NCBI RefSeq assembly: GCF_004762045.1
Contig: NZ_SJOM01000007.1
Location: 2,249,634 to 2,313,633 of the forward strand
From: Mycobacterium sp. DL99
Lineage (GTDB): Bacteria > Actinomycetota > Actinomycetes > Mycobacteriales > Mycobacteriaceae
Reading direction: 5' to 3'
Length of the DNA: 64,000 nucleotides
This document shows positions 59,511-64,000 of the stretch, one piece after another. Both the position numbers and the translations under genes were made by a program. The notes under the pieces were generated by a model that ran no database searches, was not told the DNA's origin, and saw only the letters and a program-made list of their open reading frames with translations. Within the stretch, counting starts at the first letter, position 1; each line of letters begins with the position of its first letter.

Positions 59511-60170
59511 TCAGCGCACCGGACCGGCGAACATCGTCATCGCCGCGGCGGCATATTGCTCCAGTCGCTCGCGCGGGTAGTTGTCCGGATCGTGTACGGC
59601 CAGTCGGCCCAGCATCTCGGCGAATGAGAGCAGGGTGTGGCCGAGCAGCTCGGGGTCCAGCGCGGAAAGCCGGGGGTCCACCGCGATGCCGGCTTTCGCC
59701 ATCTGCTCGAGCTGCGTGAGGATCTGGTTGCGGGCGTTGCGGACCGCCGCGCGGTAGTCCCGCGGAGTGCTGTCGGGCACGGTGAGGATGAGCCGCCAGC
59801 GCGTCGGGTTCTCCAACACGCAACGCAGGAACCCGGTGACGGTCGCGGTGTAGGCGTCCGTCGGGCCCGCGACGGACAGTTTCTTGGGCAGGGCGCTCAG
59901 TACCTGGCTCAGCCCGTTCTGGTGTTCGCGGATGAGCAAGGCGGTCACCAGCTCGGTGCGCGTCCGGAACGCGGTGTAGAGGACAGGTTTGCCGACTCCG
60001 CCGGCCTCGGCGACCGCCTCCATCCTCAGCTCGTGCAAGGGGCAGTCGTGGAGCACGGTCATCGCCGCGTCCAGCAGTTGCTCGCGCCGTTCTTCACGCG
60101 GTAGCCGCGGTGCATATCTGCGGCGCTGGCGGTCAGGCACCCGGACAATGGTACGTGATAGGCGAACCAT
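59511..60170 (-). CDS. TetR-family regulator
   Basis: A 219-residue TetR protein with an Arg-rich leader, then PREERREQLLDAAMTVLHDCPLHELRMEAVAEAGGVGKPVLYTAFRTRTELV as the DNA-binding domain. The C-terminal half resembles the ligand-binding helices of lipid-responsive regulators. ATG 60170 is preferred over 60191 because the leader is long and poorly conserved-looking. No target operator is evident next to it. It is convergent with gatB (7 nt). Confidence 0.88.
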   Translation of the reverse strand: MVRLSRTIVRVPDRQRRRYAPRLPREERREQLLDAAMTVLHDCPLHELRMEAVAEAGGVGKPVLYTAFRTRTELVTALLIREHQNGLSQVLSALPKKLSVAGPTDAYTATVTGFLRCVLENPTRWRLILTVPDSTPRDYRAAVRNARNQILTQLEQMAKAGIAVDPRLSALDPELLGHTLLSFAEMLGRLAVHDPDNYPRERLEQYAAAAMTMFAGPVR

Positions 60171-60271
60171 TTCTAAGAGCGCATCACGCACGTTGTATTC
60201 ATCTCGACCCGTTGACTCAGCCGGTCCCGGTCAGGCCCCGAGGGTCGATCTATGACGAAATGTCTTGTGCC

Positions 60272-61393
60272 TCAGGTGTTGTCGGCATTGCTGCGCGGGA
60301 AGCCGCCGCCCTGCGGGAAGAGCGGGAAGACGACGTCATCGAAGCTCTCGGCATCTCCGGCAGTTCGGTTCACCGTCGCGCCCCACACGTTGCCGTCGGG
60401 GGAGAGCTGCAACGCCCAGGCGTGACCGCGCACGTTCTCCCGGACCACCTCCGGGTCGCCGGTGACCGCGCCGGTGTCGGGCGCCAGCCGCACGGCGACG
60501 GTCTTCTTGGAGTTGACCAGGTTGACCAACACCGTGCCCTCCAGGGCGGCGCACCCGGCGACTCCCGGTCGGTCCGGCCAGGTCCACACCGTGGACACCT
60601 TGGAATCCTTGGTGATCCGCTGCAGCCGATCTGCGCTCGGAGTGCGGTCGGTGACGTAGAGCGAGCCGTCCGACGAATCGACACACATGGCCCCTGCGGC
60701 GCCCAGACCGCTGAGCGCCGTGGTGACCGGGGCCTGGTTGACCGTGGTGGGCTGCTCGATGCGCAGCACCTTGCCGGCCAGTGATCCAGGATCGGCGCCC
60801 AGTGCCGGATCGCCCGCATCACCCGTCTGCACCAGCAGGGTGGTCTTGCTGGTGAAGGTCAGCGACCCCATATTGCCGCTGGCGCCCTTCGGGATGCCGG
60901 TGAGAATCGGCTTCGGCACGTCGCCGTCGGCAATGCGTATCACCCGGTTGTCGGTCGGCGTGCTGACGTACGCGTACATCAACCGGTCCTGGCCGTAGGT
61001 CGGCGACAACACGATGTCCATCAGGCCGCCGTCACCGGACGGATCGACCGGGATCGTCACCTTGACCTTCGGTTCGGCCTTCACCGACACCTGCTTGACC
61101 GCGCCGGTGAGCCGCTCGCCGACCAGGGCGGACTGGCTGTCGGGGAGCATGATCAAACCGCTGGTGCTGTCCAGGCAGCCCTGCATCACGCCCGTTGCCT
61201 TGCATTCCTTGGGGAACGGCTTGGCCGGCAGTGGTGGCGGAGGCGGTGGCGTCGTGGTCGGCCCCGGCTCCATCTTCGGTGCAGTGGTGAAAGGCTCGGA
61301 CTGGGCCGCGTCGAAACGGGCACAGCCCGAACCGACCAGCATCGCGGCACACAGAACGGCGGCCACCCCCGTCATCCGCCGGCGCGATTTCAT
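60272..61393 (-). CDS. lppZ: Beta-propeller lipoprotein LppZ
   Basis: A 373-residue lipoprotein (lipobox VGSGC, lipidation at C24) with a Pro-rich linker (TTTPPPPPPLP) and a six-bladed-type propeller resembling glucose/sorbosone dehydrogenases, for example GLMDIVLSPTYGQDRLMYAYVSTPTDNRVIRI. Catalytic residues of those dehydrogenases are not clear, so a binding role is possible. Divergent from doxX, matching Rv3006-Rv3005c. TAATCT lies 7 nt before the ATG. Confidence 0.92.
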   Translation of the reverse strand: MKSRRRMTGVAAVLCAAMLVGSGCARFDAAQSEPFTTAPKMEPGPTTTPPPPPPLPAKPFPKECKATGVMQGCLDSTSGLIMLPDSQSALVGERLTGAVKQVSVKAEPKVKVTIPVDPSGDGGLMDIVLSPTYGQDRLMYAYVSTPTDNRVIRIADGDVPKPILTGIPKGASGNMGSLTFTSKTTLLVQTGDAGDPALGADPGSLAGKVLRIEQPTTVNQAPVTTALSGLGAAGAMCVDSSDGSLYVTDRTPSADRLQRITKDSKVSTVWTWPDRPGVAGCAALEGTVLVNLVNSKKTVAVRLAPDTGAVTGDPEVVRENVRGHAWALQLSPDGNVWGATVNRTAGDAESFDDVVFPLFPQGGGFPRSNADNT

Positions 61394-61400
61394 GCCCGCC

Positions 61401-61406
61401 AGATTA
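61401..61406 (-). promoter_or_regulatory. -10 box for leaderless lppZ
   Basis: TAATCT on the minus strand ends 7 nt before ATG 61393. Confidence 0.5.
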
Positions 61407-61516
61407 CGGATGCCTCGGCAGTGCGCGCCACGTCGGCACCTTGTGCCGCGTCCATAGCAGCCTGATACCAGGCAGAAGCGCCGGGGTAAATACCAGGATC
61501 GGACCGACCTTGCACT

Positions 61517-61522
61517 TACCCT
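61517..61522 (+). promoter_or_regulatory. -10 box for leaderless doxX
   Basis: TACCCT ends 7 nt before GTG 61530. Confidence 0.5.
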
Positions 61523-61529
61523 GGCAGCT

Positions 61530-62372
61530 GTGACCAGTCACTCGCAGGACCCGCAAGCCTGGCAACGACCGGGTTACTCGGACGATTCCGCCAGGCCGGC
61601 TGGAGCCAGCCTGGTCGACCCGGAGGACGACCTGCCGTCGGCGGCGTACGGCGGGGACTTCGAAACCACCGCGATTCCGCGCTACGACTCCAAATCGGGC
61701 GACCAGTCGGCGTTCAGCCTGGTCGCCGACCCTGAGCCACTGCCGTATGTGCAACCGGGCGGACCAGCCCCGATCGGACCCTTCTCGGCTGAACCGGCCG
61801 AGATCGAGCGCGACGAATTCGTCGACGACCGCATCAAGGCCGCCGGGCGGCGGGGCACCCAGGACCTGGGTCTACTGATCCTGCGCGTGGCTCTCGGCGG
61901 GTTGATGATCATCCACGGCCTGCAGAAGGCGTTCGGCTGGTGGGGCGGCCCGGGACTGGACGGATTCAACGCCTCGCTGGGCGAGATGGGCTTCAAGAAC
62001 GCCGACATCCTGACCTATGCGGCCACCGGAGGCCAGATCGCCGCCGGTGTCCTACTGGTTCTCGGGCTGTTCACGCCGATCGCGGCTGCCGGCGCACTGG
62101 CCTACCTGATCAACGGGTTGCTCGCCACGGCGATGGCGGCCCATGAGCAGGCCCGGCTCTCGGAAGTCATCACCGACGGCACCGAATACCGGATGATCGT
62201 CGTCGTGGCCGCGGCCGCGATCATCCTGACCGGCCCGGGTCGCTACGGATTCGACGCCGGTCGAGGCTGGGCCCGGCGGCCCTTCGTCGGATCCTTCGTG
62301 GCCCTGTTGCTCGGCGTGGCCGGCGGCATCGCCATCTGGGTGCTGCTCAACGGCGGCAACCCGCTCGCCTGA
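61530..62372 (+). CDS. doxX: DoxX-family membrane oxidoreductase subunit (Rv3005c-like)
   Basis: A 280-residue protein with a 100-residue acidic, disordered cytoplasmic leader followed by a DoxX four-TM domain: DLGLLILRVALGGLMIIHGLQKAFGWWGG, two central helices and a C-terminal helix near GSFVALLLGVAGGIAIWVLL. The M. tuberculosis orthologue forms a membrane oxidoreductase complex with SodA and SseA that protects from oxidative stress. That partnership is inferred here by orthology. Confidence 0.92.
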   Translation: MTSHSQDPQAWQRPGYSDDSARPAGASLVDPEDDLPSAAYGGDFETTAIPRYDSKSGDQSAFSLVADPEPLPYVQPGGPAPIGPFSAEPAEIERDEFVDDRIKAAGRRGTQDLGLLILRVALGGLMIIHGLQKAFGWWGGPGLDGFNASLGEMGFKNADILTYAATGGQIAAGVLLVLGLFTPIAAAGALAYLINGLLATAMAAHEQARLSEVITDGTEYRMIVVVAAAAIILTGPGRYGFDAGRGWARRPFVGSFVALLLGVAGGIAIWVLLNGGNPLA

Positions 62373-62385
62373 CAGAGCTGAGCCG

Positions 62386-62775
62386 TCAGGCGTAGGGATT
62401 CGGTACTCGGCCGCCGCTCACCTCGGTAAGCAACGGCAGCGTGGCGAACGTCACGGCGGGCAGGCGCAGGTCGGTTCCGTCGTTCAACTCGGCAATCGCC
62501 CATGACGACCGGTCGAACCGCAGTCCCTTGATCTCGCCCCACGGCACCGTGCGGCTGCGCGTCAGAGAACGTGCGGTGACGGTGTCGGCATCGACAACGG
62601 TGCGGTACCGGACGATGGCCGTGGACAAGGCAATCGGGATCACCAGCAGCACCGAGAATGAAGTCGGATTGCTCAGCACCAGGGTCAGTAGGCCGAGCGT
62701 CAGGAAGCCGACTGCCAGGTGCGCCATGGGCGATATCCGGATGACGACAGGGGCGGTTGCCGAACGTGCGCTCAC
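62386..62775 (-). CDS. cfp6: PH-domain membrane protein (Cfp6/Rv3004-like)
   Basis: A 129-residue protein with two TM helices (about 14-55) and a bacterial PH-like domain: IVRYRTVVDADTVTARSLTRSRTVPWGEIKGLRFDRSSWAIAEL. The orthologue is known as low-molecular-weight antigen Cfp6. It starts with GTG and is convergent with doxX and divergent from ilvB, as in M. tuberculosis. Function is unknown. Confidence 0.9.
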   Translation of the reverse strand: MSARSATAPVVIRISPMAHLAVGFLTLGLLTLVLSNPTSFSVLLVIPIALSTAIVRYRTVVDADTVTARSLTRSRTVPWGEIKGLRFDRSSWAIAELNDGTDLRLPAVTFATLPLLTEVSGGRVPNPYA

Positions 62776-62837
62776 GGGTTCATCCTTGCACCAGCCGAAG
62801 GGCGGTCCTCGCCCATCACCCCGTCTCCGGCGGCAAT

Positions 62838-62867
62838 TTGACCTTTAACCTGTACGGCAGCTACCGT
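62838..62867 (+). promoter_or_regulatory. ilvB promoter
   Basis: TTGACC and TACCGT are 18 nt apart. The start point expected 7-9 nt after the -10 falls at or next to the ATG of the leader peptide (62876), so this is probably a leaderless transcript. Confidence 0.65.
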
Positions 62868-62875
62868 CGGGTGCT

Positions 62876-62947
62876 ATGCAGACCCCCGGATTGCTCGTAG
62901 TAATTGGTTGGCGCGTTGATGCCGCGCTGGCCCTCTGCCGGGCATAG
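62876..62947 (+). CDS. ilvB leader peptide (attenuator)
   Basis: A 23-residue open frame with consecutive codons for Leu-Leu-Val-Val-Ile at residues 6-10, the amino acids made by the ilv pathway, followed later by two more Leu and a Val. It begins right after the ilvB promoter and stops at 62947 before paired RNA hairpins. This is the classic design of a transcription-attenuation leader: ribosome stalling under branched-chain amino-acid shortage should alter the downstream structure. Confidence 0.82.
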   Translation: MQTPGLLVVIGWRVDAALALCRA

Positions 62948-62966
62948 CAAAACGCATCGACGCGCC
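62910..62966 (+). promoter_or_regulatory. Attenuator pause/anti-terminator hairpin
   Basis: GGCGCGTTGATGC (62910-62922) pairs with GCATCGACGCGCC (62954-62966), a 13-bp stem with a single G-T wobble. The left arm begins 4 nt after the Ile codon of the LLVVI run, so a stalled ribosome would cover it and free the right arm. Confidence 0.7.
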
Positions 62967-62967
62967 A

Positions 62968-63001
62968 CCCTCGTACAGCTGCCAGCTGACGGGGGTTTTT
63001 T
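62968..63001 (+). terminator. ilvB attenuator terminator
   Basis: CCCTCGTACAGCT pairs with AGCTGACGGGGG (one bulged A, one wobble) and is followed by six T residues. It lies 83 nt before the ilvB start and matches a Rho-independent terminator. Confidence 0.8.
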
Positions 63002-63083
63002 GTTTGCCCACAAGCGCACCGGAATCATTGGAAAATTAAAACTTCCTGAACAGGAATGTGACGCAGACCGTGAAGAGGACATC

Positions 63084-64000
63084 GTGAGCGCACCGACAAC
63101 GCGACCGCCGGCCCGGTCGGGATCAGCGCCTGCCAACGGCGCAGCCAAGGCCAAATCAGAATCCGGGCAGCCCAATCGGGTTGCTCCGCAGCAGCTCACC
63201 GGTGCCCAGGCGGTCGTCCGGTCGCTGGAAGAGCTCGGCGTCGACGTCGTCTTCGGCATCCCCGGCGGCGCCGTGCTGCCGGTTTACGATCCGCTGTTCG
63301 ACTCGCAGAAGCTGCGCCACGTGCTGGTCCGCCACGAGCAGGGGGCCGGCCACGCGGCCAGCGGCTACGCGCACGCCACCGGCAAGGTCGGCGTGATGAT
63401 GGCGACGTCGGGCCCCGGCGCGACCAACCTGGTCACCCCGCTGGCCGATGCCCAGATGGACTCCATCCCTGTGGTGGCCATCACCGGGCAGGTGGGTCGC
63501 GGCCTGATCGGCACCGACGCCTTCCAGGAAGCCGACATCTCCGGCATCACCATGCCGATCACCAAGCACAACTTCCTGGTGCGCAACGGTGACGACATCG
63601 CCCAGGTGATGGCCGAGGCCTTCCACATCGCCAGTTCTGGGCGCCCGGGTGCGGTGCTCGTCGACATCCCCAAGGACATCCTGCAGGGCCAGTGCACCTT
63701 CGCGTGGCCGCCGCAGATGGATCTGCCCGGCTACAAGCCGAACACCAAACCGCACAGCCGTCAGGTGCGCGAAGCCGCCAAGCTGATCGCCGCGGCCCGC
63801 AAGCCGGTGCTCTACGTCGGCGGTGGTGTCATCCGCGGTGAGGCCAGTACCGAGCTGCTCGAACTGGCCGAGCTGACCGGTATCCCGGTCGTCACCACGC
63901 TGATGGCCCGTGGCGCGTTCCCGGACAGCCACCCGCAGCACCTGGGGATGCCGGGCATGCACGGCACCGTGGCCGCCGTGGGTGCATTGCAGAAGAGCGA
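63084..64000 (+). CDS. ilvB: Acetolactate synthase large subunit (partial, runs off the window)
   Basis: The first 305 codons of a ThDP enzyme. A Ser/Pro/Ala-rich leader of about 38 residues precedes the Pyr domain: [34 protein letters not shown], the catalytic Glu in [14 protein letters not shown], and [35 protein letters not shown]. The central domain follows, and the frame is open at 64000. It makes acetolactate or acetohydroxybutyrate, the first step for Val, Leu and Ile. GTG 63084 is preceded by GAAGAGGA and is controlled by the upstream attenuator. Confidence 0.95.
   Translation, partial: MSAPTTRPPARSGSAPANGAAKAKSESGQPNRVAPQQLTGAQAVVRSLEELGVDVVFGIPGGAVLPVYDPLFDSQKLRHVLVRHEQGAGHAASGYAHATGKVGVMMATSGPGATNLVTPLADAQMDSIPVVAITGQVGRGLIGTDAFQEADISGITMPITKHNFLVRNGDDIAQVMAEAFHIASSGRPGAVLVDIPKDILQGQCTFAWPPQMDLPGYKPNTKPHSRQVREAAKLIAAARKPVLYVGGGVIRGEASTELLELAELTGIPVVTTLMARGAFPDSHPQHLGMPGMHGTVAAVGALQKS

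Noticed and set aside
61467..61500. Direct repeat ATACCAGG upstream of doxX
   Set aside because: Two 8-nt copies 25 nt apart, no symmetry and no matching regulator; not enough to call a site.

Overview
The window is high-GC, densely coded DNA from a mycobacterium, most probably a fast-growing environmental species (Mycolicibacterium-like). Gene content and order follow the Mycobacterium tuberculosis block Rv3046c to Rv3003c as I remember it: the DUF3349 gene, adhC, fecB, ctaD, serB2, an ABC ATPase, a Nudix gene, echA17, two methyltransferases, the methylglucose lipopolysaccharide (MGLP) genes, etfBA, olsB/olsA-like genes, a cysteine desulfurase, mnmA, ligA, gatCA, pfkA, gatB, lppZ, doxX, the cfp6 antigen and ilvB. 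Species assignment is inference; no rRNA or tRNA gene is present to settle it.

Layout. 1-6.6 kb: small secreted or membrane proteins, an ionotropic-glutamate-receptor-like channel protein, a haemophore-like protein, a membrane-anchored esterase and an NtaA/DszA-type flavin monooxygenase. 6.7-8.2 kb: DUF3349 gene and adhC. 8.3-18.1 kb: an accessory island between adhC and fecB, with a TetR regulator divergent from a tight eight-gene operon. The operon encodes an oligopeptide-type ABC importer (fused ATPase, two permeases, lipoprotein), an isochorismatase-like hydrolase, a metallo-beta-lactamase-fold hydrolase, an orphan barrel-like protein and a 2-oxoglutarate/Fe(II) dioxygenase. It looks like an uptake-and-degradation pathway for an unidentified small molecule. 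18-31.7 kb: fecB, ctaD, serB2, a yczR/yczE pair with a small ORF between them, then ABC-Nudix-echA17-methyltransferases and envelope proteins. 31.8-37.4 kb: the MGLP/glycogen-type cluster (acyltransferase, GT4 transferase, GH57 enzyme, methyltransferase), interrupted by a decayed MFS transporter.

37.5-50.9 kb: etfBA with a strong terminator, an NAD(P)-binding/cupin/nitroreductase operon, olsB-olsA-like acyltransferases for ornithine lipids, cysteine desulfurase-mnmA-MetE-like genes (tRNA 2-thiolation and methyl transfer), an SRPBCC/ArsR pair with two matching operators, an acyl-CoA synthetase with an MmcQ protein, and a Tat-type multicopper oxidase. 51-64 kb: ligA, an ACT protein, gatC-gatA-pfkA, a divergent MarR/NmrA pair, gatB, a TetR regulator, lppZ, doxX, cfp6 and the start of ilvB behind a leader-peptide attenuator.

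Many genes start directly after a TANNNT box (6-8 nt before ATG/GTG), the pattern of leaderless mycobacterial transcripts. I found no insertion sequence, prophage, CRISPR array, tRNA or rRNA. The only stretch above 300 bases without a conventional gene is 62776-63083, which holds the ilvB leader region.
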